NCBI GenBank assembly: GCA_003550325.1
Contig: QKWP01000046.1
Coordinates: 24,170-88,169 of the forward strand
DNA length: 64,000 bases
Direction: 5' to 3'
Origin: Gigaspora rosea
Lineage: Eukaryota; Glomeromycota; Glomeromycetes; Diversisporales; Gigasporaceae
Below the pieces are notes generated by a model, which made no database searches, was not told where the DNA came from, and saw nothing but the letters and a program-made list of their open reading frames with translations. The position numbers and the translations under genes were made by a program. Every line of letters begins with the position of its first letter. Position 1 is the stretch's first letter. Of the stretch, positions 47,653 through 59,540 are shown one piece after another.

Positions 47653-49983
47653 ATCCTGATGGAAATCCTAAAGAGGCTCTCCTTGTTGGAGAATGTCAAT
47701 AAAGGGGTAGAAGCCCCCTATCACTTCTGAAAGTTACCAAGAGCATCTCTAAAAAAAAGGATGGAGAGTTCTCTCCATCCAAACAAAGGGGAGACAGTGA
47801 AGGTTAACAGAGAGGAAGGAGAAAAAAAAGCAAGAAGAGGAGAAAGGAGGAGAGAAAAAACTAGAAGACATTGATTTTAGTGTACTAGGGATAGGATTCC
47901 ATAATGTAAATAGACTAAAGACAAATAAAGGAAGATTGGACATGATATCAGATTTTATGGAGGAGAAAAACATTAACATTATGGGCTTAGCAGAAACGAA
48001 CCTGACCGAAAAAGAAGGAAAATTTATGCTTAAGGAGAATAAAAATCTGAAGGATTACTGGTCTGCTGCAGAGGAAGGAAAGAAGAAAGGATCGATTTTA
48101 ATGTGGATCTGAACCAAACAAAAAAGATCAACTTAGAAGACCAAAAGGAAAAAGAAGGGAAGAAACAAATCCTACAGCTCTTAAAAGGGAAAAGGTTTAC
48201 AGATGTTTTTTACATGACCAACTTCCTAGGGCAACCAACTTGGAGGCGTAAAGAAGCGCAGTCAAGAATCGATACCATCTGGGTCAACAGTCACTGGAAA
48301 CAAAACATTTTACTGTACAAAACCAAGGACATGGCGTTTAGAAGTGACCACCAGTTGGTTTTCATACAAGTAGAAACAGGGTTAAATATGCAAAAGCGAA
48401 GTCAAGCAAGAAATAGAAGATTAGGAAGAAAAAGACTAGAAATAGATATAGAAAATGTCGATGAGAAATGTGGGAAGAGTAACAAGCTAAACTAAATCTT
48501 GAACTAAAAACTAAAATCTTGAAAGGAAGTAAAAGAAAAAGAGAGACCCAGGAAGCCTGTACAGAGCAGCAGGAATTAGAATCAGAGTTAGAAAACAGAT
48601 CCCTGGACCAGTTGTGGGATATCATAGAAAGCAGTATAAAGAAAGCAGTATCAGTCACACTCCCAAAAAAGAAGAAAACTCCTATAATAGAGGATGTGGC
48701 ATATGTAAATGCAGATATGAAAAAGTTAAAGAAGGATATACGCACACAAGGAAAGTGGTGTAGAAGGTTAAGAAAAAGCAGAGAGAAGACATTGTTAGAG
48801 CAGCAGGAGGTGACGGAACTAAAAGCTTTCAGAGAACAGCTCAAGGAGTGGTGGAAGTTAGATATGTTAAATAACTACTCAAATGTATATGAATCCCTAG
48901 AAATATGGTGGACTGTCCCGACCAAGAGGTGGCAAGTTGCTTTAAAAAATGAAGATGAAAAAAGAATCAGGACTTGTATAAAAGCCAGGCACAAGATGAT
49001 AGTGAAAGGGCAAAGAGGCATGATAGACAGCTTGTTGGATCGGCCACAGAAGAGGATTCAAATTGATAGAGTAGTTAAAAGCATAGAAGAAGAGGAAAAG
49101 GAGTTATTAAACGAACCAAAAGAAGTACTAGAAGAAGTAAAAAGACATTTCGCAGAACAGTTCAGAAAACAGTCCGATGGCAGAAAATCTACCAAAAAGA
49201 TGAAAAAAAAGTTCTGTCCGATAGAAGAAGTAGAGTCTAACTGGTATAAACAATTACTAGATAAGGTGTTATTGGATGAATGGGAAGAAGCGCTAGAACA
49301 AACCAAGAACAGGTCGGCGCCAGGAGTATCAGGTATTACCTACTCAATGTTAAAAAAAGCGAGTGCTTTCGCAAAAAAGATATTTCAGTATATGGCAAGT
49401 AAGTGCCTTGAAGAAGGAAGTATGTCCAAAAAGTGTAAACTTGGCATGCTGTATCCAATACCCAAGCAGGAAGAGTGGTGTTATAGATTGAACAATGTCA
49501 GACCCATTCTTTTATTGGAAACCTTCAGAAAATCAGTAGACAGAGTACTAAATAAAAGACTAGGGACAATTCTCAAAGAAAGGGGCATTCTTAAAGGAAG
49601 AAACTTTGCCGGATTACAGGAAGAAGGTACAGCGGCACCGGTGCATTTGATGAACTGCATACTGGAAGATGTGAGAGAGGGAAAAAAAGAAATCTGGATT
49701 CTATTCCAGGACATGAAAAAAGCTTTCGATTCGGTAAACATTGAAATGCTGCAGTGCATAAAACTTCCAGCAAAAACAGTAGATTTTATAATCAATTTGT
49801 ACAAAAACAGAGAAATTGAGGTTATAACAGGGGTAGGAAACACAGAAAAATTTATAGCAGGGGACGGAATAGACCAGGGAGAGGTCATATCACCCCTGGT
49901 CTGGAAAATCTTCTACGATCCACTACTAGTAGAAATTCAAGAAGAAAGGGACAGAGGTTACAAAATGCAGATAAACTGGCCAC

Positions 49984-50781
49984 NNNNNNNNNNNNNNNNN
50001 NNNNNNNNNNNNNNNNNNNNNNNNNNNNNNNNNNNNNNNNNNNNNNNNNNNNNNNNNNNNNNNNNNNNNNNNNNNNNNNNNNNNNNNNNNNNNNNNNNNN
50101 NNNNNNNNNNNNNNNNNNNNNNNNNNNNNNNNNNNNNNNNNNNNNNNNNNNNNNNNNNNNNNNNNNNNNNNNNNNNNNNNNNNNNNNNNNNNNNNNNNNN
50201 NNNNNNNNNNNNNNNNNNNNNNNNNNNNNNNNNNNNNNNNNNNNNNNNNNNNNNNNNNNNNNNNNNNNNNNNNNNNNNNNNNNNNNNNNNNNNNNNNNNN
50301 NNNNNNNNNNNNNNNNNNNNNNNNNNNNNNNNNNNNNNNNNNNNNNNNNNNNNNNNNNNNNNNNNNNNNNNNNNNNNNNNNNNNNNNNNNNNNNNNNNNN
50401 NNNNNNNNNNNNNNNNNNNNNNNNNNNNNNNNNNNNNNNNNNNNNNNNNNNNNNNNNNNNNNNNNNNNNNNNNNNNNNNNNNNNNNNNNNNNNNNNNNNN
50501 NNNNNNNNNNNNNNNNNNNNNNNNNNNNNNNNNNNNNNNNNNNNNNNNNNNNNNNNNNNNNNNNNNNNNNNNNNNNNNNNNNNNNNNNNNNNNNNNNNNN
50601 NNNNNNNNNNNNNNNNNNNNNNNNNNNNNNNNNNNNNNNNNNNNNNNNNNNNNNNNNNNNNNNNNNNNNNNNNNNNNNNNNNNNNNNNNNNNNNNNNNNN
50701 NNNNNNNNNNNNNNNNNNNNNNNNNNNNNNNNNNNNNNNNNNNNNNNNNNNNNNNNNNNNNNNNNNNNNNNNNNNNNNNNN
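49984..50781. other. Assembly gap (798 N)
   Basis: A run of unknown bases. From the context it should hold the end of the RT domain and the left part of the GTTCAG-rich element whose right end follows immediately. Translated frames across it are meaningless. Confidence 1.
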
Positions 50782-50990
50782 TGCATATATTATGAACCTG
50801 AACATGTTCATGAACCTTGAACTGAACCTGAACTGAACTTTTTTTAAGTTCAGGTTCAGGTTCATGTTCAATAATTTTAAGTTCAGGTTCAGTTCAGTAT
50901 TGAACTTTTAGAGCAGGTTCAGGTTCAGGTTCAGGTTCATTGAACCTGAACCTGAACCTCTATTGAACTGAACTGAACTTCGTAACCCTA
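50782..50990. mobile_element. Right end of a GTTCAG-rich hAT-like element inserted in LINE ORF2
   Basis: Nearly identical to 60763-60964, the right end of a complete element. It has alternating AACCTGAAC/GTTCAGGTT blocks and ends ...GAACTTCGTAACCCTA. The LINE resumes at TGTGCAGATATACACAGATA. The left end lies in the gap. By analogy with its relatives an 8-bp TSD TGTGCAGA is expected. Confidence 0.88.
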
Positions 50991-52438
50991 TGTGCAGATA
51001 TACACAGATAGTCTCACAGCAATACAGGCGATTAGGAAGACCAAGAACTTAAAGAAACTGAGAAGCTGTCTTAAGATGCAGAATGCAAGCTTGTTGTGGC
51101 AAATTGTACGAATACAGGAAATTAAAAAGTTGAAGGTAGAGCTACACAAGGTTAAGGGGCATAGTGGAATCGAAGAAAATGAAGAAGCAGATAGACTTGC
51201 GAAGAATTGGGCCAAAAGCAGCATTGTTATAAGTGTCAAGTGGCCCTGGACCAAGTAGTTCCATACTGGAGAAACTTTATAATTGATAGCCCAATCAGAA
51301 AGTTTATGAGTCAAGTAGCATTAGCAATTCAGGATGCACAATAGGTGAGTCTCAAGAGATTCGAAGGAAGGAATTTTGAAAAAAGGAGGGTAATATAGAT
51401 TGGAAAGAAACATGGCGTTTTATAGGCAAGTATAAGGGAAAAAAATGCATAGATGAACGGAAAAATAGAGAATGGGTTTTTAGAACGAAGTGCCTTAACG
51501 GCCTTCTTCCAACAATGGTGGAGCTGAAAACAAGAAGGCTGGACCTATACAAAACGGACAGTTGTGCGACCTGTCAGCAGGAGCCAGAAACGTTAGATCA
51601 CTTGGTAAGATGCGAGGACTACCAGGGAATTTGGAAAATGATAGAAGAAGAGACATGCGAAGAAGTGAAAAACATGTTACAGGAAGAATGTAGCATGTGT
51701 AAAAATATAGTTTTACAAGATCTAGAAAGAAGAATCTTTGGTGAAAATGAAGAAGAAAGGATGGTAACGAGAAGTCATCTAATTCAAGGTCTTATACTTC
51801 GGCAGGGGAAGAAAAAGGTGGAAAGCCTAATAAAGAACCAGGCAGCGATCAGAAGAGCCTTGGACATAATTGTCGAGACCGTTAGCATGAGATTTCAACA
51901 GCACATCTGGAATTTCAGGTGTGAATTCCAAAATGAATGGGAAAAAACAGAGGGAATAACCACCTTAGCGAAAAGAGAAGGCCAAGGTAAACGACAGAAT
52001 AAGAAGGCTAAAGAAAAAAAAACAGCGCTCCAATTTGCGAAAATGGAAAGGCTACAGAGCAAGCCTAAGGAAAAAAATAGAATGGAAAAATGGAGCGAGG
52101 GTTCTGGCAGAGTCAAACATAGGCAATTTAATCAAAGAGAGGGCCAAACCAACTTGGTCGTCTTGGATTAAATTCAAGTATTCGGACTCTGAGATATTTG
52201 GCAAAACTGATATGGCAAGCGATTGCCAGCCGGTGACAGTAGGAGACATATCCTCAGTAAGTTGAGGATCCTAATCGAGGCGAATAATCGCTAGGCAGGT
52301 CACACCTGGACATAAAGTTGGGTGAGCTTTCTGTTAGAATAGAATCTTGATGTATATAAACCTAGTTTTTATAATAATAAAGTCTATAGACACAGAAGGC
52401 AGGATTGCCAAATTTTAAAAAATAACCATAAAATTTGG

Positions 52439-52752
52439 TCACTATAATTTTGCTAGCATTACTATAAACCAGGCAAAATTTAAAAAAGGTTTAAAAAAAT
52501 TAAAAGTTTTTAAAAAATAATTAATGCTAAGTTTTTATTTATAAATTTTTTTTTACAATTTTATTGGCTTTAATTTAAAGTTAAAAGATCCAAGTTTTTT
52601 TTTGTTTGTTATATTATATTTTTGGTTTTTTTTTTAATTTTTCTATTATTTGCCTAATTTTTTGCAATTTTATTAGCTCTGACCCAACTTCCAACCCAAC
52701 CCAAAATTTGGCCACCTATATAGAACTAATTGATTTAAGGGTTTCCACATAT

Positions 52753-52756
<4 letters not shown>
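52439..52756. other. AT-rich intergenic, nothing recognised
   Basis: Sequence resuming after the LINE target duplication. No coding or structured element recognised. Confidence 0.5.
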
Positions 52757-52971
<215 letters not shown>

Positions 52972-53675
52972 TTAAGTTTAGAGGCTGTGTGCTATGGCCG
53001 GGATTTTATTATGAGTTATAGTGACATAATATTTGTTACATGAATGAGGATACAACTAGCCACACGTGCACTTTTGGTGCCTAATTTAAGTAGTCCGCCC
53101 GAAGGTTCTACACTAGCTGCTATACCTACAACCCAACTAAGGGAATTGTCTATTTAAACCCTCTGGTTCATGGTCCTTCTATTACTACCCGACGCACTAC
53201 ATTTAATGCAGATATTGTGGGCCACAACCCTTTTAGATATCGATGACCTAAGGGCTACTTTACCCTCGTACAAGAACCTACTGGAACAAATTCCATGTCC
53301 CATACAAGTACCATTGCCCAGATTTGGTAACCAAGGCTACCTGCCCTTATCAGGTTCGTTCTGATCGTAGTATCCGCCTTCTCTGGTGCATACTGTAGGA
53401 CCGATTTTCACTACCTCCTAACTTGGGTCTTGCCAAACGGGTTCTTGTGGGTTTTTCCGGTTCCCTGGATTTGCGATGTAACACATACATCATTGCGCCC
53501 GCAGGCTCCCATTCAAGATGTGAAACCAAGGTTACAGGTTTAGCGCCCAACTGCTCATAAGCCACAATCACCGAACGCAGATTTAACTTCAAAACATCGC
53601 CAGTGGGATTCGAACTGTCAACCTGCCGCTTGGGGGTGACACCTTGACCACTTCTCTAAGGCGCCACACCCAAAT
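52972..53675 (-). mobile_element. tRNA-derived SINE, same family as 39349
   Basis: Matches 39349-40003 along its whole length, with about 30 extra bases near 53185-53225. The complemented head has GCCTTAGAGAAGTGGTCAAG (A-box region) and AGTTCGAATCCCACTGGC (near-consensus B-box). Its poly(A) is the T-run to the left. Target duplication not certain because both flanks are A/T-only. Confidence 0.9.
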
Positions 53676-54138
53676 TTTTTTAATTTTAATTAAATTTAAC
53701 AAATATTTAATCAAATTTGCTAAATATTTTTTTATTTTAATCTTGGAATTATATAGAATTAAAATAAAAAAAAATTTTATTAAATTTATTAAGATAGCTG
53801 TTAAAATATTTGAGCTTAAAGTCAAGAAAACTTTTATTTAAAAAAAATTTGTCCATTTTCAACTGACCCCCTATATAGATATTGATTTATGTAACTAGTG
53901 AATTTCCTGGTTATTTTTTAAAAAAAAAATAAATAAAAAATACAATAAAACAATTATCTTTACTTGCTTTTCAAGACATTTAAATCATATTCAAAAGAAA
54001 TTGTCTCTAGCTATAATAGCAACTAGTTGTATATATGTATATATATATCATGAAAGATTCTATACATGTTTGATTTCTATTTGTGTAATTGCATATTATA
54101 CAAAAATATTTATGCCCCATTTTATATGAAAAATAATC
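53676..54138. other. AT-rich intergenic, nothing recognised
   Basis: Contains a (TATA)n tract near 54030 and no gene. Confidence 0.5.
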
Positions 54139-54584
54139 TACAGTGGCCTACCATATTATTATGAACACTTTTTGAGCAACTATCGCTTAAAATCGAGTAA
54201 GTAGACATAGCACGAAATTCAGGTCTCATGACCTGCTGATCTCACAGTAAAACATACTAAAATTTTAAATGATTTTATTGTATCAGGCAGAAGTTAGGAA
54301 AAAGAAAGTACAAAGTACCATTTTTAAATTTTGTACAAAAGTCAATTTTCTTTATTTTTGGATATTTTTTTTAAAAAAAAATTGTTAAAAAATCGAATTT
54401 TTGTTCAAATCGTCTCAAATTGCGCTCAAATACTGTCCAATACCTGAAAAATGTTACACAATACAAAAAAGGACATTTGTATAACAAATCAGATGCAAAT
54501 AACAAAAAAGGTAAGACCGGCCTTTTTTTCTCATAAAGTAAAGGACAATAGAAAACTTGACTAAAAAAAAAACTTTATTATCTA

Positions 54585-54680
54585 TAGCTACCTGAGGTAA
54601 GATTTGGGTATCTCTAGTGCAGCTGCTATTTGATATGGAAAGTTTGCCACACGGGATATAATAAGGAGTTAGATGTCTTA
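54585..54680 (-). pseudogene. Remnant of a transposase DNA-binding domain
   Basis: A short frame giving VANFPYQIAAALEIPKSYLR, then stop. The pattern (Y/F)xQIAxALxIPKS is typical of the second helix-turn-helix of Tc1/mariner N-termini. It lies inside a TA-flanked element with matching TIRs, which supports the reading. Upstream and downstream frames are lost. Confidence 0.5.
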
Positions 54681-55380
54681 GAGGTAAAAAAAAAGCAAAA
54701 AAAAGGGGCCCAGACATTTAAAGATCACTCACCTTCATAGATCGTGCTAGTCTAAAGTCTAGCCACCCCAAAAAACCACTATCTAAAACTTTTTCAGATT
54801 ATTTTCCATACCAAAAAACAAAAAAAAATAAAAAAACCTAAAAGTGTTGTTCGTGCATTACATCGAATTCTGTATTGCATGCTGTTTACTTACCAATATC
54901 TGAGTAGTCCTCATGCTTATGAAAACTGGATGTTTTGGAGCTCTAAACATATCTTGTAATCTAGTAATACCACAATCATCTCTTTTGGGGTCATTTGGTT
55001 AGATTTTGGCATGAACCATATAGGGCACAAGGAATGGTATTAGATCTAGAAAAACGTATGAAACATACAACGGCAATAACTCTTGACCCTATGATCCAAT
55101 TTTAATGAAACTACCATCATCGTGATCGCTTCGATGCAAGGTTTCGAATGGTACCAAATTTATTTCGATTGGACCGTTCTAGCCCAAGCTAGTCAAAACT
55201 GAATGATTGGTCTTTGCAAAACACCATACTGCGCCCAAATTTTATTGGTCGATCAATACTGCGCTACCTGTAACACAGAATATCAGACATTTTGTGTAAT
55301 CCTAGATATTTCAGTTAATCACAGATATGTCTGACATTCTGGACATTTTAGACATTTAGGACATAACAGTTTTGACAGTT

Positions 55381-55843
55381 AGGTTATACAAACTTATACT
55401 ATTGGTTTTTATAACCCGGCCGGGTTAGTGAGATGGGGTTTTGAAATTTTAATTTTTTATTAGTTAGCCAATTGAAATTCTTTATTCATAATTATGTGAA
55501 CAGAGTAAATTTTTAATATAGTAAAGATTATTAATCAATTACATATATAAATAATGATAACAAATATAAAACTTTAACTTTTACTAAAACGCGCCTATGG
55601 TGTTATTGATTAGTGCAATATGTTCTAAGGAAACAATGTTTGCCTATATAACAGTATAAGAATAAAGTTTAAATTTTTAACATATGAAATTTTTTATCGG
55701 GTATTCAGTTGTAAGACAATAATTTTTTTAAATAAAATTTTTTTATTAAAAATTTTTTTAAAAAAAATTAAAATCCGGGTCGCCAGGTCACGAAAGGTTA
55801 CTTGGTGATATAAAAACCAATAGTATAAGTTTGTATGGCCTTA
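55381..55843. mobile_element. TIR element nested in the mariner-like element
   Basis: Left arm GGTTATACAAACTTATACTA and complemented right arm GGCCATACAAACTTATACTA; both continue TTGGTTTTTATA. Inner blocks CCGGCCGGGTTAGTG and GGGTCGCCAGGTCACG differ. About 463 bp, non-coding, no clear TSD. Confidence 0.75.
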
Positions 55844-56718
55844 TAATTAATATATCTAATATAGCTGATATTTAGGATATATGTAACATATTTATTATCT
55901 TTATTATATTCATTATAACCATTATATTTAGCATTAGCATATGTCAAATCTATCGATTATATAGATTTCTTTATTTATTATTGTATTATTTATATTGGAC
56001 CAACATGTATAAATACTAAAGGTTTTTCTTTTGCTAAAAAGCAGAGAGAAGAATCTCTGGTTTATTGAATAAAATAGTAGTGAAGTAGTGTGTCTTCAAT
56101 GAAATACAATTGATACAATTCTTAGTATCTTCATATACTATTAATTGTGGCCTCTTTCGTAATTGCAAATCCCCCAAGCCTCTTTAAAAAATACTGCACA
56201 AATAATAGTATCCCTTCTTACTCTTGCATATCACAGTAATTAGTGTGAATTACATAAAGTGTCTCACTGTATTAGTCGCTCTGTCTATAGCATTTCTCTA
56301 AAGAGATAGAAATCTAGATTGACAATGGGATATCAGATTTTTGGGCCGTATAGTTGGGCTAGTTATGGTTATATGAGGTGGGCTTGTTTTTTGTCAGATT
56401 ATGATGCAGCTTTATTAGGGTTAGAGAAAAACATATAAAATAATAAAATGTATTTAGCATTAAATTTTTATTAAAAAAAAAAGATGTAAAAAAAAAGAAA
56501 AAAAAGGTTAAATTTGAGTTTTCGTACATTTAAGAAAATCGCAAATTTGGTTTTTTTGCATAACTTCCTTGCGACTGAATAAAATCACATGAGATTTTGA
56601 TATATAGTACTGTGCGATCTATGGAACACATGATAAAAATTTCATACTGCATTTACTTGCCTGATTTTGAGCAATAACTGCCCAAAAAGTGTCCATAATA
56701 ATATGGTGGGCCACTGTA

Positions 56719-56818
56719 TATTCACTCTACTCTTAATAAATTGTCTCAAAATTTAATGTAATTGTACAGAAGTTGTAATTATATAGGAGATAATTATAGA
56801 GAAGAATGACTGTAGCAA
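56719..56818. other. Possible right end of another TACAGTC-type element
   Basis: The complement of 56790-56813 reads TACAGTCATTCTTCTCTATA, then ATTATCTCC. It resembles TACAGTCGYCYTCCTCTATA at 13289 and 33605. Only one end is visible here. Confidence 0.4.
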
Positions 56819-57333
56819 TTTAAAATAATTAAGTTTATAAATATTTAATTATTAGTTAGTTGAAATAGGAAATAATTTAGTTGTTTTTTGAATTACAGAA
56901 AAATTTTGAATAATATAATTTATTGGTTTATTTATTTCAGATTTTGGTGCAATAGTTGCATAGCACCTTATTTTGTAAACTTTGATATTCATATAATATT
57001 ATTATATTGAATACTAATTATATCAATATTTAATATAAATTTTAAACTTACTATGATAATAATATAAATTTTCATTATAATTTAAACTTTAGTGCTATAT
57101 TTTAAAATTTTATAGTAAAATTTTTTGAATCTATAAATTCACTAAAATTTACTATAGTAAAAAGAAAATATATTATATTTACTATATTATTTATTTATTT
57201 AAATATTTAAAAGACATTAATTGCTTATTTTAAAACTAATTATACAAGCTAGCTCAAACTAATAATATCTCTAACATTATATAAAAATTTCAAATATTAT
57301 ATATTTTTTAAATAAAACATATAAAGTCATAGT

Positions 57334-58807
57334 TAGGGTTTCTAGGCTTAGCTTAGTTTAAAATAGGTTTAGGTTCAAATTCATTGAAGCTGAATCTGAA
57401 CCTGAACTTGAAAAAATTTTTGAACATGAAATGAAGATTAACTTAAAATTTTTGAACATAAACCTGAACTTAAAATAAGTTTAGTTCAGGTTCAATTTAA
57501 GGTTCATGAACATGTTCAGGTTCAGTAACAAAACATAGTAAACAATAAAAATATGTTTACTAAATATTTTTTTATTGTGTTTGAAATTTCTGAAATTGGA
57601 GTTTTTAAAAACCCTATTTTTTTATAACTCTTTTTAAACTTCTATGAATAATTGTAAAGAAGTATTTTGTAATCAAAATAGCAGTTAAAATATTAAAATC
57701 GACTCAGTAGATTGTAAGATATAAGTATTTTAGTTTTTGCAACTATATAATTTCTTCTTTATATAATTAAAGAAGAAAACAAATAACTATAAAAACTAAA
57801 ATACTTATCTTACATGATTCACTAGACCAATTTTAATATTTTAACTACTATTTTGATCACAAGACACTCTTTCACAACTTTAATTAAAAGTTATAAAGAG
57901 ATTTACTTAGTAAAAATTTAGAAATAACAAAAAATATATAATTTCAAATATTTACTAATTAAAACTATTTTCATGCTCTAAGTAAACTTGCTCTATATAT
58001 AAAAATTTATCAAATCAGTATGCTTTTACTTTATAATTTTAAATTTTAAGAAAAAGACACTTAATTTTGAAATTTTTGATCAATTAAGCATCTTTTTCTT
58101 AAAATTTAAAATTATAAAATAAAAGTATACTATATAAAGATAGTATTAATTAGTAAACAGTTGAGAATTATATATTTTTTAATTTTATTGATAAAAATTA
58201 TAAAAAATATTATTATTTTCAAATTTCTACTAAGTAAATCTTTTAAACCTCTAATTAAAGCTGTAGAAAAGTGTCTTGCAATCAAAATGATAGTTAAAAT
58301 ATTAAAATTAGCCTAGTAGATTGCAAGATATAAGTATTTTAGTCTTTATAGCTATTTGTTTTTTTATTAATATAAAAAAGAAAATATATAGTTGTAAAAA
58401 CTAAAATATTTATAACTTACAATTTATTGGATCGATTGTAATGCTTTAACTGCTATTTTAATTACAAGACTTTTCTAAACAACTTTATTAGAAGTTAAAA
58501 AAGGGTTATTTAGTAAAGAAAAAGGTCTCTTTAAAAAATTCCAAATTCAGAATTCTAAAAAAAAAAAACAAAAAAAAATATTTAGTAAACACATCTTTAC
58601 TTCTTACTATATTTTGTAACTAAATCTAAACATGTTAATGAACCTTGAACTGAACCTAAACTTAATATGAACTTAATTTAAAAGTTCAATATTGAACCTG
58701 AACTGAACATAAACTTGACTTAAAAGTTCAATATTGAACATAATTGAACTGAACCTGAACTTAAACTTGACCAAAGTTCAGTTTAGTTCAGGTTTATAGG
58801 AACACTA
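57334..58807. mobile_element. GTTCAG-rich hAT-like element carrying palindromes
   Basis: 1,474 bp. Left end TAGGGTTTC and complemented right end TAGTGTTCC, inverted relative to 59899. 8-bp flanks GTCATAGT (57326-57333) and GTTATAGT (58808-58815) match at 7 of 8. The terminal 150 bp on both sides are AACCTGAAC-type repeats. The core has two copies of a ~240-bp palindrome (57655-57900, 58260-58500), a P1-like and a P2-like unit. No transposase. Confidence 0.85.
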
Positions 58808-59540
58808 GTTATAGTTTATTTTTATGAATGCATCTATGTACCAGGACCCTGAGCTATACATAGATAGATGACAATTTGCTTTTGCTTATTTTTAACTATT
58901 TTTGTATAGATCTTTTCTATATTTAGTAATATTAATACTTATTTTTGACTGTTTTCTGTAGATCTTTTCTATTTTTAGAAATATATACCAATTTTTTAAA
59001 ATTGTTAGCTGTTCATAGATTGCTCAGGGTTCTTATGTACCTACCCAAAATAGAAATAATTGTTATTGTTGTTATTTTTTGATTAACATTAATAACAAAA
59101 CTAAAGGATAACTGTTAAAGTTAGGGTTAGGGTCAAGGTAGTATTAGAATTAATAAAGGTTTTGAAAGAAATCTATACCAAAATTTTGCAAAAAATTTTT
59201 TTTGTTATAATGCAAAAAATAGTTTCATATGTGAAATTTCAAGATAAAGATGATTTTTTGAATAAACAAATATTTTTTTAATTTTAATATTATACACTGA
59301 TCATTCGTATAGCATCTACATATCTGATGCTGATTGGCTAGAAACCAGTTTTCAAACTGGTTTGGGGCACATAGATGCATGCTATTTTTATGAATAACTT
59401 ACTTTGTTTATATGTTTAAGTTAAATAAATTTATATTTTTTATTATTTCATTATTAATAATTTTTAAATATATTAATTAAAAATATAAATTAAAAAATAA
59501 CTAAAAATATAAAAGTATTGTTGTGAAAGAAAGAATAAAA

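Larger units (their letters stand above)
47830..52171 (+). pseudogene. LINE ORF2 (endonuclease / reverse transcriptase / RNase H), broken
   Basis: The endonuclease start GIGFHNVNRLK and GLAETNL lie at about 47888-48005. The endonuclease end (SRIDTIWVNS, SDHQLVF) lies at 48265-48370 in a different continuation, with too little sequence between them, so the middle of the domain is deleted. The RT-bearing frame 48519-49983 includes KNRSAPGVSGI, NVRPILLLETFRK, motif A FQDMKKAFDSV and motif B DGIDQGEVISPL; the YxDD motif falls in the gap. RNase H (50991-51258) shows IYTDSLTAIQA and HKVKGHSGIEENEEADRLA. A frame break follows, then the tail 51515-52171 with CATCQQEPETLDHLVRCEDY, a C-x2-C-x8-H-x4-C pattern. 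The gene is also split by a hAT-like insertion ending at 50990. Not functional as read. Confidence 0.88.
45819..52420 (+). mobile_element. Non-LTR retrotransposon (LINE) with 18-bp TSD
   Basis: 6.6 kb including a 798-base gap and an inserted DNA transposon. An exact 18-bp duplication AATAACCATAAAATTTGG flanks it (45801-45818 and 52421-52438). Order: 5' leader (45819-46260), ORF1 with RRM-like folds, ORF2 with apurinic-type endonuclease, reverse transcriptase, RNase H and a CCHC-type tail, then a short 3' leader with AATAATAAAG and no long poly(A). Both ORFs are broken. An RNase H domain together with an APE endonuclease suggests an I/Tad-like group (inference). It is markedly richer in A over T on the coding strand and less AT-rich than its surroundings. 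Confidence 0.92.
54141..56716. mobile_element. Decayed Tc1/mariner-like element
   Basis: 2,576 bp. Left end CAGTGGCCTACCATATTATT and complemented right end CAGTGGCCCACCATATTATT, with TA at 54139-54140 and 56717-56718. It shares its termini with the 789-bp element at 14463. On the minus strand, 54592-54660 reads FPYQIAAALEIPKSYL, like the N-terminal helix-turn-helix of a mariner-type transposase, followed by stops. No DDE core could be read. A smaller TIR element (55381-55843) is inserted inside. Confidence 0.85.

Noticed and set aside
48362-48844. 160-codon minus-strand frame, and others at 49058-49306, 49481-49888 and 51895-52116
   Set aside because: Antisense shadows of the LINE ORF2 frame.
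49885-50871. Long minus-strand frames crossing the gap
   Set aside because: Made almost entirely of unknown bases.
55270-56115. Possible solo LTR (TGTAACAC start; TATAAATA and AGAGAAGAATCTCTGG strings)
   Set aside because: No matching CA terminus with a short target duplication could be found, and no internal retroviral-type genes are present.
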